Below, piece after piece: positions 1 to 7,567 of a stretch of DNA of 8,893 nt. The DNA is from Gemmatimonadota bacterium. GTDB lineage: Bacteria > Gemmatimonadota > Gemmatimonadetes > Longimicrobiales > Gaopeijiaceae. A program made the position numbers and the translations under genes. The stretch spans positions 1 through 8,893 of the forward strand of contig WGEM01000165.1 in assembly GCA_015492755.1 (NCBI GenBank), given 5' to 3'. Within the stretch, counting starts at the first letter, position 1. Each line of letters opens with the position of its first letter. The notes below the pieces were generated by a model. The model saw only the letters and a program-made list of their open reading frames with translations, was not told the origin of the DNA and made no database searches.

Positions 1-22
1 GTCCAAGCCCGGCGCGGCGGGC

Positions 23-832
23 ATGACCCGCCTGGCGGGCTACGCCTTCATGGGCGCCGGGCTGCTCATCATCCTCGCCAACGCCTTCACCGTGGTCTCG
101 GTGGGGCAGGTGGGCGTGAAGCACTTCCTGGGAAGCGTCGATCCGGAGCCGCTGGAGCAGGGGGTGCACCTCATCAACCCGCTGGCCAGCGTGGAGAAGA
201 TGTCCGTGCGCGAGCAGGCCTTCCCAGCCGACGGCGGCGTGGAGCGCATCGAGGCGCAGACCAGCGAGCAGCTCAACGTGGCGCTGGAGGTCTCCATCCT
301 CTTCCGGCTGGACGGCTCCAAGGCGCCGGAGCTTTACCAGCGCCTGGGAACGGAAGACCAGATCAAGAACCGCATCGTCCTGAACGCCGTGCGCAACGGC
401 GTACGCGACGCGGTGGCCACGAAATCCATCAACGAGATCTTCTCCCCCAACCGCCGGGAGGTGGCCGCCGACATGAAGCAGGCCATCCAGGCGAAGGCCG
501 GAGACCGCATCGAGGTGCTGGACGTCTTCGTGCGCGACGTCCAGGCGCCCCCCAGGGTCCGCGAGGCCATCGAAGAGAAGCTCCAGCGCGAGCAGCAGGT
601 GGCGGCGGAGCGGTTCCAGACCGAGATCATCCAGGAGCGCGCCCGTCAAGCCATCGAGGAAGCCAAGGGAATCGCCCAGGCGCAGCGGATCATCTCCGAG
701 GGACTCACGCCGGCGTACCTCACCTTCAAGTACATCGAGACGCTGGGCCAGCTCCCGCCGGGCTCGGTGGTGTACGTACCCACCGAGGGCGGCGTCCCCC
801 TGGTGCGCACGCTGGGCGGCGGCGGACGGTAG
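23..832 (+). CDS. Prohibitin-like SPFH-domain membrane protein
   Basis: The 269-residue product has a single hydrophobic N-terminal segment (about residues 7-28), an SPFH/band-7 domain (about 29-190), a charged, Glu/Gln/Arg-rich helix likely to form a coiled coil (about 183-225), and a short Gly-rich tail. The segment around 228-242 (LTPAYLTFKYIETL) followed by a V-YVPTEGG-PL stretch is characteristic of bacterial prohibitin homologues. Family members form large membrane-anchored oligomeric rings that scaffold microdomains and often modulate membrane proteases; the exact role here is unknown. The ATG at 23 gives a sensible membrane anchor, but the frame stays open to the window edge and no Shine-Dalgarno sequence precedes it, so the true start may lie upstream. 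The gene ends 6 nt before the aminopeptidase gene, which implies one transcript. Family call is firm; start and function are less certain. Confidence 0.93.
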   Translation: MTRLAGYAFMGAGLLIILANAFTVVSVGQVGVKHFLGSVDPEPLEQGVHLINPLASVEKMSVREQAFPADGGVERIEAQTSEQLNVALEVSILFRLDGSKAPELYQRLGTEDQIKNRIVLNAVRNGVRDAVATKSINEIFSPNRREVAADMKQAIQAKAGDRIEVLDVFVRDVQAPPRVREAIEEKLQREQQVAAERFQTEIIQERARQAIEEAKGIAQAQRIISEGLTPAYLTFKYIETLGQLPPGSVVYVPTEGGVPLVRTLGGGGR

Positions 833-838
833 CTCCAG

Positions 839-1921
839 GTGGCCCGGTCACCCCGTGCGCTGAGGTGGTGGCCCGCCGCGCTGGCGGTGGTGCTGGCGGC
901 GGGGTGCGCCGCCTGTTCACCCCTCTACGTCATCAAGGCGGGTCTCGCGGAGTGGGAAATCCTGCGGGCCCGGCGCCCCATTCCGGAGGTGCTCTCCGAC
1001 CCCACGGTGGCGGACGACGTGAAGGGGAAGCTCTCCTTCGTGCTGGAAGCCCGCCGCTTCGCCGCCCACGAGCTGGGCATCGACGTGGGCGAGGCCTACA
1101 CCATGTACACCCGCCTGGACCGCGACACGCTGGCCATGGTGCTCTCCGCGGCGTACCGCCACCGGCTGGTGCCCAAGACGTGGTGGTTCCCCATCGTGGG
1201 GCGCGTCCCCTACCGCGGGTACTTCTCACTGGACGGCGCCCTGGAGGCTCAGCGAAAGCTGGAGGAGGAGGGCTTCGACACCTACCTCCGGCCCACGGCG
1301 GCGTTCAGCACGCTGGGCTGGTTCAACGATCCGGTGCTCTCCACCATGCTGCGCGCCGATGACGTGGAGGTGGTGGAAACCGTCCTGCACGAGCTGGCCC
1401 ACCGACATCTCTTCGTTCCGGGGCGGGTTTCCTTCAACGAGAGCTTCGCCACCTTCGTCGGGCGTGTGGGGGCGGCGCGGTTCTTCTGCACCCGTCAGGG
1501 GGGCGGCCCCGACACGGTAAAGTGTCTGCGGGCGCAGGCACGGTGGCGCGACGTTCAGCGTTTCAGTGTCTTCATCGACACCCTGGTGGCCGAGCTGAAC
1601 GGCCTCTACGGGGACCCCGAGCTTCCCAGCGACGAGAAGGTGCGGCGTCGTGAGGTGGTCTTCCGGAAGGCGCTGGAGGAATTCGACGCCGAGGTGGCTC
1701 CACGCCTGGAGTCCCTCACCTTCGCGGGTTTTCGCCGCACGCCGCTGAACAACGCCACCCTCCTGGCGCGCGTGCGCTACTACCACCGCCTCCCCGACTT
1801 CCAGGCGTTCCTCGACGCGCACGGCGGCGATCTGGTGGCGGCGCTCTCCGACCTGAAGGAGCGGGCGCCCGACGCCGAAGACCCTTTCTCCCTCCTCCCC
1901 ACCGGAGCGCCCCCCGGATGA
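839..1921 (+). CDS. Predicted zinc aminopeptidase lipoprotein (PF10023/COG4324 type)
   Basis: This 360-residue protein resembles the PF10023 'putative aminopeptidase' family across most of its length. Recognisable landmarks are the ARRPI-EVL segment near residues 44-52, WWFPIVGRVPYRGYFS (115-130), STLGWFNDPVLST (157-169), and an HELAH zinc site (H184, E185, H188). NESFA follows, with E201 as the likely third zinc ligand, the usual gluzincin arrangement. The N-terminus has an Arg-rich n-region, a hydrophobic core (13-21) and Cys at 23 and 26. The LAAGC at 19-23 is a reasonable lipobox, though C26 could instead be the lipidated residue, so the protein is probably membrane-anchored and periplasmic. 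The GTG start at 839 is chosen because it yields a complete signal peptide; its ribosome site is weak. C217 and C229 flank a short Gly-rich loop and could form a disulfide. Peptidase activity is inferred from the motif; the substrate is unknown. Confidence 0.93.
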   Translation: MARSPRALRWWPAALAVVLAAGCAACSPLYVIKAGLAEWEILRARRPIPEVLSDPTVADDVKGKLSFVLEARRFAAHELGIDVGEAYTMYTRLDRDTLAMVLSAAYRHRLVPKTWWFPIVGRVPYRGYFSLDGALEAQRKLEEEGFDTYLRPTAAFSTLGWFNDPVLSTMLRADDVEVVETVLHELAHRHLFVPGRVSFNESFATFVGRVGAARFFCTRQGGGPDTVKCLRAQARWRDVQRFSVFIDTLVAELNGLYGDPELPSDEKVRRREVVFRKALEEFDAEVAPRLESLTFAGFRRTPLNNATLLARVRYYHRLPDFQAFLDAHGGDLVAALSDLKERAPDAEDPFSLLPTGAPPG

Positions 1922-3027
1922 CGTCGAGCCGCACCTGGCGTCTCCGGGCACTTCCCCTGGCGCTGACGCTGGCGCTTCTGGCGGGGGTGTGCGAGGAAAC
2001 GGCCACGCAGCTCGAGGGCAACGACGAGGAGACCGGCCCGGGCATGGACTGGACGCCGACCCCCCTCCGCGTCCGGGCGGAGGCGGTGGGAGGCACCACC
2101 GGCGTGGATACCGCCTACACCCGCGTGCCCCTGGAAGCCCGCCTGATGGTGGCCAACGACAACGGCAGCGAAGCGGGTACGCTGCGCGTGACCCTTCACT
2201 ACGTCTTCGCCGAAATCTCCGACAGCGTGGAGCACCTGGCACCCGGGGTGTACCGCCTCGGCGATCCGGAAATCCGGCACCCCACCGCGGAGGGCGTCGT
2301 GGAGGTCACCCTGGCACCGCTGGACTCGGCGGAGCTGGTGGTGCCGCTGGGCGTGCCCCGGCCCCTCACGGAGATGAGTGCCTCCCGCCACATCGTCATC
2401 GACAGCGTGCGGGTTCTGGAAGTGAGGCCGCTGGCGGCGGACCCGCTGGACGCGGCGCCCAGGATCCGCACCGGGAGCAACCTCCGCTTCACCGAGCGGA
2501 GGCGCCAGTTCGGGCACCTGGGGAGCGTGTACACCGGCATCGTGCTTCCGGCGCTGGTCCCGGGCGAGGTGACGCTGGACGGTGCCGCGACGACGGGAAT
2601 CGACACCCTTCCACCCGAGGGGGAGCGGGTGTGGCACTTCGCGCCGGGGGCCGGCACGGCGGCGCGTCTGAGCTTCGACGTGTTCAACCAGTCCCGCGAC
2701 ACGGTCCCGGCGGGGGCCTCATGGGCGGTGATGTACGACGCCGGCCAGACGGTGGTGGTGGGCGCGGACACGGTGCGCCCGCAAGAGACGTTGGCGTCAG
2801 GCGCCCTGGCGACAGCGCTGGCGCCCGGTGCCACCACCCGGATCGAGGGGGCGTTCGAGGGCGTCTTCCCCTCGCCGCCGGTGGACGCGCCCGAGTTCGT
2901 CGTGCTGGTGGACACCCGGAGCATCGCCCGGGACTACCCCGTCCTCCTGGCGGGCCGGCCCATCCGCGCGTGGTTCACCGTGGAGCCGACCGGCACCGCC
3001 GTGCCTTCGCGGGCGCCGGCTCGCTGA
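1918..3027 (+). CDS. Exported protein of unknown family, probable lipoprotein
   Basis: I do not recognise the family of this 369-residue protein. It begins with an Arg-containing n-region and a hydrophobic stretch (about residues 11-24) ending at C25, its only cysteine. LLAGVC resembles a lipobox, but Val at -1 is unusual, so cleavage by signal peptidase I is an alternative. After an acidic, probably flexible linker (26-45), the rest alternates short hydrophobic strands with polar turns (for example 68-80, 88-98, 127-144, 203-220, 250-257, 327-332), suggesting beta-sandwich domains. No catalytic motif is visible. Its ATG overlaps the aminopeptidase stop codon as ATGA, and GGAG at 1904-1907 lies 10 nt upstream, so translation is probably coupled. 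It likely acts in the envelope with its two upstream neighbours. The C-terminal region is convergent with the ABC exporter gene, with 15 nt between stop codons. Confidence 0.85.
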   Translation: MTSSRTWRLRALPLALTLALLAGVCEETATQLEGNDEETGPGMDWTPTPLRVRAEAVGGTTGVDTAYTRVPLEARLMVANDNGSEAGTLRVTLHYVFAEISDSVEHLAPGVYRLGDPEIRHPTAEGVVEVTLAPLDSAELVVPLGVPRPLTEMSASRHIVIDSVRVLEVRPLAADPLDAAPRIRTGSNLRFTERRRQFGHLGSVYTGIVLPALVPGEVTLDGAATTGIDTLPPEGERVWHFAPGAGTAARLSFDVFNQSRDTVPAGASWAVMYDAGQTVVVGADTVRPQETLASGALATALAPGATTRIEGAFEGVFPSPPVDAPEFVVLVDTRSIARDYPVLLAGRPIRAWFTVEPTGTAVPSRAPAR

Positions 3028-3042
3028 CGCGCGCCGGTGGGC

Positions 3043-4962
3043 TCAGATCCGCGCCTGCAACGTGTAGAGGTCGTAGTAGCGTCCCTTCCGGGCCAGAAGC
3101 TCGTCGTGGCGACCGCGCTCCACAATCTCACCCGCCTCGATGACCAGGATGAGATCCGCCCTCTGGATGGTGGAGAGACGGTGCGCGATGACGAACGTCG
3201 TGCGCCCCTGCAGCAGCGTCGCCAGACTCTTCTGGATGAGGGCCTCGCTCTCGGTGTCGAGACTCGATGTGGCCTCATCCAGGAAGAGGATCCGCGGCCT
3301 CGCGAGGATGGCGCGCGCGATGGTGACGCGCTGGCGCTGCCCTCCCGAGAGCTTCACGCCCCGCTCACCGATGACGGTATCCAGCCCGTCAGGGAACCGG
3401 TCGGTGAACTCGGTGACGTACGCCTGCTCCGCCGCCTCACGCACCTCCTCCTCGGTGGCGTCGGGACGGGCGAAGAGGAGGTTCTCGCGGATGGTGCCGT
3501 CGAAGAGGAAGTCGTCCTGGAGCACCAGCCCCAGTTGTTTGCGGTACGACGCTAGCTTCACGCGACGGAGGTCGATGCCGTCGATGAGGACGCGGCCCTC
3601 GTCGGGTTCCAGAAAGGAGGCCGCCAGCCCCGCCAGCGTCGTCTTCCCGGACCCCGAGCTCCCCACCAGCGCGATGACCGTGCCCGGGTCGGCCTCGAAG
3701 TTGATGTCCTTCAGCACCGGCTTGTCAGGCTCGTAGCTGAACGAGACGTGATCGAACTTCACGTGCCCCTTCACCGGCGGCATCTCGACGGTGCGCAGAG
3801 GGTCGTCGTCTTCCCGCGGCCAGGAAAGGAGTTCCGCGGTGCGGTCCAGACCGGCGAACGCCTCGGTCATCTGCGTGCCGATGTTGGCCATCTGGATGAC
3901 GGGTGCGATGAGGAAGCCCAGGAACAGCGTGAAGGAGAAAAGCTCCCCCACGGTGAGCTGCCCCTCGATGATGAGACGCCCGCCGTACCCCATGATGAGG
4001 ACGCTGGCGAGCCCCATGAAGAAGCTTCCCAGGCTCGTCACCATGGACGAGGTGGTGAGCGTGGTCTTCACGTTGTCGAAGATCCGCATCACGCCGCGGT
4101 GGAAGATCTCGGCTTCCTTCTCCACCGCGTGGAATCCCTTGATGACGCGGATCCCGCCCAGCGCCTCGGTGAGCCGGCCCGTCACCTCCGCGCGGATGCG
4201 TCCCCGCTCCCGGAAGGCGGGGCGGAGCTTGCCGAAGGCCTTGGTGGACACGAACGCGAACCCGCCGAGAGGTCCCAGTGCCAGGAGCGTCATCACCGGG
4301 CTGATGCTCATGAGGAAGGCGAAGGCCACGATGGCGGTGATGGTCCCTCCCACCAGCTGCACCAGGCCGGTCCCCACGAGGTTTCGCACACCCTCCACGT
4401 CGTCCATGATGCGCGACACCAGCTCGCCCGACTTGGTGTTGTCGAAGACCCGCACCGGGAGCTCCAGCACGTGCTTCTGCACCTGCGCACGCAGATTCGC
4501 GATGAGGTGCTGCGCCTCCACGCTCAGGAGGAGGGTGAGGGTGTACGAGGTGGCCGCCTGGACCATCACCGCCAGCCCCACCGAGCTCAACAGCAGGTAA
4601 AGAAGCTGTACGTCCTTGTTGGCGATGACGTTGTCGATGAGGTAGCGCGTGGACGCGGGCAGGACCAGTCCGGCCAGGCGGTTCAGGAGGATGAGGATCA
4701 GTCCGATGGCGATGAGCTTACGGCGCGGCCAGATGATTTCCTGGAACGCGGTCCGGAGGCTCGAACCGGAGATCTTCTTCTGCTTGGGCCGCTTGCTTCC
4801 CGTGCCGCCTCCCTCCCCGTCCGGCGGGGTACCGTCCTGCTCCGGCCCGGGCCGTCGGGCGGTTCCGTGACGGGCGCCGCGGGCGTGCTCTCTCTGTATG
4901 GTGTCCTGGGTCATGCGACGGGGGCTCGAGGTGAATGGAGCAGGTGGTGTACCCGGGGGCAT
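3043..4962 (-). CDS. ABC exporter half-transporter, fused transmembrane and ATPase domains
   Basis: With the ATG at 4962 the protein has 639 residues. A Pro/Gly- and charge-rich cytosolic extension (about 1-75) precedes six predicted membrane helices (roughly 83-102, 119-144, 199-219, 222-239, 309-326, 339-356) and a C-terminal ATPase domain. The ATPase has Walker A GSSGSGKTT (434-442, K440), Q-loop Q482, signature LSGGQ (538-542), Walker B ILFLDE with E563, D-loop SSLD and switch H594. This is the MsbA/ABCB-type exporter architecture, which works as a dimer in the inner membrane. Because no second subunit is adjacent, a homodimer is likely. Substrate (lipid, peptide or drug) cannot be read from the sequence. 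The start is chosen for GGAGG at 4977-4973, 10 nt upstream; ATG at 4914 (623 residues) is the main alternative, with no ribosome site. A GTG at 5100 would translate the divergent promoter region and is unlikely. Confidence 0.94.
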   Translation of the reverse strand: MPPGTPPAPFTSSPRRMTQDTIQREHARGARHGTARRPGPEQDGTPPDGEGGGTGSKRPKQKKISGSSLRTAFQEIIWPRRKLIAIGLILILLNRLAGLVLPASTRYLIDNVIANKDVQLLYLLLSSVGLAVMVQAATSYTLTLLLSVEAQHLIANLRAQVQKHVLELPVRVFDNTKSGELVSRIMDDVEGVRNLVGTGLVQLVGGTITAIVAFAFLMSISPVMTLLALGPLGGFAFVSTKAFGKLRPAFRERGRIRAEVTGRLTEALGGIRVIKGFHAVEKEAEIFHRGVMRIFDNVKTTLTTSSMVTSLGSFFMGLASVLIMGYGGRLIIEGQLTVGELFSFTLFLGFLIAPVIQMANIGTQMTEAFAGLDRTAELLSWPREDDDPLRTVEMPPVKGHVKFDHVSFSYEPDKPVLKDINFEADPGTVIALVGSSGSGKTTLAGLAASFLEPDEGRVLIDGIDLRRVKLASYRKQLGLVLQDDFLFDGTIRENLLFARPDATEEEVREAAEQAYVTEFTDRFPDGLDTVIGERGVKLSGGQRQRVTIARAILARPRILFLDEATSSLDTESEALIQKSLATLLQGRTTFVIAHRLSTIQRADLILVIEAGEIVERGRHDELLARKGRYYDLYTLQARI

Positions 4963-4972
4963 CCTGGTGGTG

Positions 4973-4977
4973 CCTCC
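4973..4977 (-). promoter_or_regulatory. Shine-Dalgarno site of the ABC exporter gene
   Basis: On the minus strand GGAGG lies 10 nt before the ATG at 4962. It is the strongest ribosome-binding sequence near any candidate start of this gene, and it favours 4962 over the downstream ATG at 4914. The codons between the two starts are poorer in third-position G/C than the body of the gene, which leaves some doubt. Confidence 0.5.
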
Positions 4978-5008
4978 GGCACCCGGGCGGACCACGGGAA
5001 AACGCCCC

Positions 5009-5037
5009 TTGGGACTGCTTCCCCGCGGATATAGGTT
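5009..5037 (+). promoter_or_regulatory. Candidate sigma-70-like promoter for leuS-tkt
   Basis: TTGGGA (5009-5014) and TAGGTT (5032-5037) are separated by exactly 17 nt. They match the -35 consensus at four of six positions and the -10 consensus at its three most conserved positions (TA and final T). The element sits in the only AT-rich patch (5029-5038) of the divergent intergenic region. Transcription would begin near 5044, giving a leader of about 70 nt before leuS. The same patch read on the other strand contains TATATC (5033-5028), a possible -10 for the ABC exporter gene, but without a recognisable -35. This is pattern matching only. Confidence 0.4.
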
Positions 5038-5060
5038 AGCGTCTCCTCGCAGGGCCGGCC

Positions 5061-5095
5061 TCCGTACGTCACCGGAGCCGCCGACCCTGTACGGA
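5061..5095 (+). repeat. Inverted repeat in the leuS leader
   Basis: TCCGTAC (5061-5067) and GTACGGA (5089-5095) are perfect reverse complements with a 21-nt spacer. A competing hairpin can form from CTCCG (5060-5064) and CGGAG (5073-5077) with an 8-nt loop; both use the same left arm, so they exclude each other. The repeat lies downstream of the predicted leuS promoter and ends 18 nt before the leuS ATG. It could be an operator, a leader RNA structure, or chance in GC-rich DNA. No T-box motif was seen. Confidence 0.3.
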
Positions 5096-5113
5096 CTCAC
5101 AGACGGCTAAGGT

Positions 5114-7567
5114 ATGTCGAGCGAAGGACGCACAAAGTACGTCCCCGGAGACGTAGAACGTAAATGGCAGGAGCGCTGGGACGAGCGCGGCACCAACCGG
5201 TACACCCTGGAGGAGCTGCGCACCGCCCCGGACCCCTTCTACAACCTCATGATGTTCCCCTACCCCTCGGCGGAGGGGCTCCACGTGGGGAACATCTACG
5301 CCTTCACGGGTGCCGACGTCTACGGACGCTTCCAGCGCCTCCAGGGCAAGGACGTGTTCGAGCCCATCGGGTTCGACGCCTTCGGCATCCACTCGGAGAA
5401 CTTCGCGCTGAAGGTGGGCACCCACCCGATGGACCTCATCCCGTCGAACGTGGCCAACTTCACGCGGCAGCTCCGCCGCATCGGCGGGATGTTCGACTGG
5501 GGCCACACCGTCGACACCACCGACCCGGCGTACTACAAGTGGACGCAGTGGCTCTTCCTGCAGCTCTTCAAGGCCGGTCTGGCGGAGCGCAAGGAAGCGC
5601 CGGTGAACTGGTGCCCGTCGTGCATGACGGTCCTGGCCAACGAGCAGGTCATCTCCGGGGAGTGCGAACGCTGCGGCACGGCGGTGGAGCAGCGCCGCAT
5701 CGCCCAGTGGTTCTTCAAGATCACCCGGTACGCGCAGCGCCTCCTGGACAACCTGGACCACATCGACTGGTCCGAGAAGACCAAGAAGGCGCAGCGGAAC
5801 TGGATCGGCCGGAGTGAAGGTGCAGAACTCCGCTTCCCGGTCCTGGACGAGGAAGGTCGCGAAACCGGCCTGGAGATCCCCGTCTACACGACTCGGGCCG
5901 ACACCGTGTTCGGCGCCACCTACATCGTCCTCTCGCCCGAGCACCCTCTGGTGGAGAAGGTGACGCGCGACGGGCACCGTCCTCCCGTCCTCGCCTACCA
6001 GGAGGAGGCGCGCAGGAAGGACCTGGTGACCCGGCAGAAAGCGGATCGCACCAAGACGGGGGTTTTCACCGGGGGATTCTGCCGCAACCCCGCCACCGGC
6101 GACGCCATCCCCATCTGGATCGCCGACTACGTCCTCATGGAATACGGCACCGGCGCCATCATGGCGGTGCCGGGGCACGACGAGCGGGACTTCGAGTTCG
6201 CCCGCACCTTCGATCTCCCCATCCGTCGCGTGGTGGCGGGCCCGGACGCGGACGCGGACACCCCGCTGGAGGAAGCGTACACCGGGCCGGGACGACTGGT
6301 GAACTCCGGACGGTTCGACGGCATGGACACCCGGGAGGCCGCCCGGGCCATCACCCGGTGGGCGGAGGAGCACGGGTGGGGGGAGGCGCGCGTCAACTAC
6401 CGCCTCCACGACTGGTGCATTTCGCGCCAGCGCTACTGGGGCCCGCCCATCCCCATCGTGTACTGCGACGCGTGCGGGGCGGTGCCCGTGCCGGAGGAGG
6501 AACTCCCCGTACTCCTGCCCCGGGTGGAGGACTTCAAGCCCGACGCGTCCGGGATCAGTCCCCTGGCGCGAGTGGAGGAGTGGTACCGCACCTCCTGTCC
6601 GCAGTGCGGCGCCGAGGCGCGCCGCGAGACCGACGTCTCGGATACCTTCCTGGATTCGGGGTGGTACTTCCTCCGCTACCCGTCCACCGACTTCGACGAC
6701 CGTCCGTTCGATCCGGAGATCACGCGGAAGTGGCTCCCGGTGGACATGTACATCGGCGGCCACGAGCACGCGGTGCTGCACCTCCTCTACGCGCGCTTCC
6801 TCACCATGGTGCTGCACGACCTGGGGCACATCGACTTCGAGGAGCCCTTCACGGTCTTCCGCGCCCACGGGCTGATCATCTCGGAAGGCGCCAAGATGTC
6901 GAAGTCCAGGGGCAACGTGGTGGTCCCGGATCCCATCATCGAGGAGTACGGCGCCGACACCTTCCGGACGTACCTCATGTTCCTGGGGCCCTTCGAGGAG
7001 GGCGGTGACTACCGCGCCGAAGGCATTCAGGGGCCGCACGGATTCCTGCACCGCCTCTGGGACACGGCGCTGGCCTCGGAGGAGCGCGCGCCGGACCCGG
7101 AGGTGGAGCGGAAGGTCCATCAGACCATCCGGCAGGTGACGCAGCAGATCCCTGAGCTGGGGTACAACACCGCCATCGCCGCCATGATGGAGTGCCTCAA
7201 CGTGATCCGTGCCGGCGGCCGGACGGCGGCGCGGGCGGAGGTGGAGCCGCTCATCGTCATGATCGCGCCCTTCGCCCCGCACCTGGCGGAGGAGCTCTGG
7301 GAGCGCTTCGGCCACGAAGACAGCATCTTCGAGGGCGCGAACTGGCCCGATTACGACGAAGAGAAGGCGGCGGACCCGGCGGTGGAGATCGCCGTGCAGG
7401 TGAACGGGAAGCTCCGCGCCACCATCGAGGTGCCGGCGGACGCCGACGAGGAGGCCGTGGTGTCGGCGGCGCGTGCCGAGCCCAACGTGCAGCGCCATCT
7501 GGACGGAAAACAGGAGCGACGTGTGATCTACGTGCCGGAACGCCTCGTGAACTTCGTCGTTGGATGA
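5114..7567 (+). CDS. leuS: Leucyl-tRNA synthetase
   Basis: This cytosolic class I enzyme attaches leucine to tRNA(Leu). The 817-residue length suits bacterial LeuRS. Visible in order: PYPS and the HIGH-equivalent HVGN (57-60); a zinc module C167/C170/C184/C187; the CP1 editing domain with TTRADT (259-264) and the GHDERD segment (D356, D359), which imply intact proofreading of mischarged t[12 protein letters not shown] (435-443); a second Cys set C451/C454/C495/C498; [13 protein letters not shown] (510-522); KMSKS (594-598); the anticodon-binding helices; and the C-terminal VQVNGKLR domain (761-768). HVGN and GIHSE (91-95) differ from the usual HIGH-like and GLPAE motifs. ATG 5114 is forced by an in-frame TAA at 5108-5110, although AAGG lies only 1 nt upstream and is a poor ribosome site. 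The stop overlaps the transketolase start as ATGA. A promoter candidate lies about 80 nt upstream. Confidence 0.98.
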   Translation: MSSEGRTKYVPGDVERKWQERWDERGTNRYTLEELRTAPDPFYNLMMFPYPSAEGLHVGNIYAFTGADVYGRFQRLQGKDVFEPIGFDAFGIHSENFALKVGTHPMDLIPSNVANFTRQLRRIGGMFDWGHTVDTTDPAYYKWTQWLFLQLFKAGLAERKEAPVNWCPSCMTVLANEQVISGECERCGTAVEQRRIAQWFFKITRYAQRLLDNLDHIDWSEKTKKAQRNWIGRSEGAELRFPVLDEEGRETGLEIPVYTTRADTVFGATYIVLSPEHPLVEKVTRDGHRPPVLAYQEEARRKDLVTRQKADRTKTGVFTGGFCRNPATGDAIPIWIADYVLMEYGTGAIMAVPGHDERDFEFARTFDLPIRRVVAGPDADADTPLEEAYTGPGRLVNSGRFDGMDTREAARAITRWAEEHGWGEARVNYRLHDWCISRQRYWGPPIPIVYCDACGAVPVPEEELPVLLPRVEDFKPDASGISPLARVEEWYRTSCPQCGAEARRETDVSDTFLDSGWYFLRYPSTDFDDRPFDPEITRKWLPVDMYIGGHEHAVLHLLYARFLTMVLHDLGHIDFEEPFTVFRAHGLIISEGAKMSKSRGNVVVPDPIIEEYGADTFRTYLMFLGPFEEGGDYRAEGIQGPHGFLHRLWDTALASEERAPDPEVERKVHQTIRQVTQQIPELGYNTAIAAMMECLNVIRAGGRTAARAEVEPLIVMIAPFAPHLAEELWERFGHEDSIFEGANWPDYDEEKAADPAVEIAVQVNGKLRATIEVPADADEEAVVSAARAEPNVQRHLDGKQERRVIYVPERLVNFVVG

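Noticed and set aside
1226..2242. 338-codon open frame on the minus strand spanning the aminopeptidase/unknown-protein junction
   Set aside because: It crosses two supported plus-strand genes, and its product is Arg/Pro/Gly-biased without motifs.
3014..3039. Bidirectional intrinsic terminator between the convergent genes
   Set aside because: The stem is only 7 pairs including a G-T pair, the loop is 12 nt, and there is no T-tract on either strand, so it was not listed as a feature.
1989..3143. 384-codon plus-strand frame overlapping the unknown exported protein
   Set aside because: Its product is Arg/Gly/Ala/His-rich low complexity. The frame at 1918-3027 has a signal sequence, normal amino-acid composition and coupling to the upstream gene.
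3748..5034. 428-codon open frame on the plus strand opposite the ABC exporter
   Set aside because: It is a shadow of a well-supported exporter gene. Its product is extremely rich in His, Glu, Asp, Arg and Gly with no domain, and it would run through the divergent promoter region.
4963..5100. ABC exporter starting at GTG 5100
   Set aside because: There is no ribosome site before it, the extra 46 residues are random-looking, and the segment overlaps the likely leuS promoter.
5038..5113. T-box or other riboswitch ahead of leuS
   Set aside because: The leader of about 70 nt is too short for a T-box, and no T-box consensus or antiterminator pair with a T-tract was seen.
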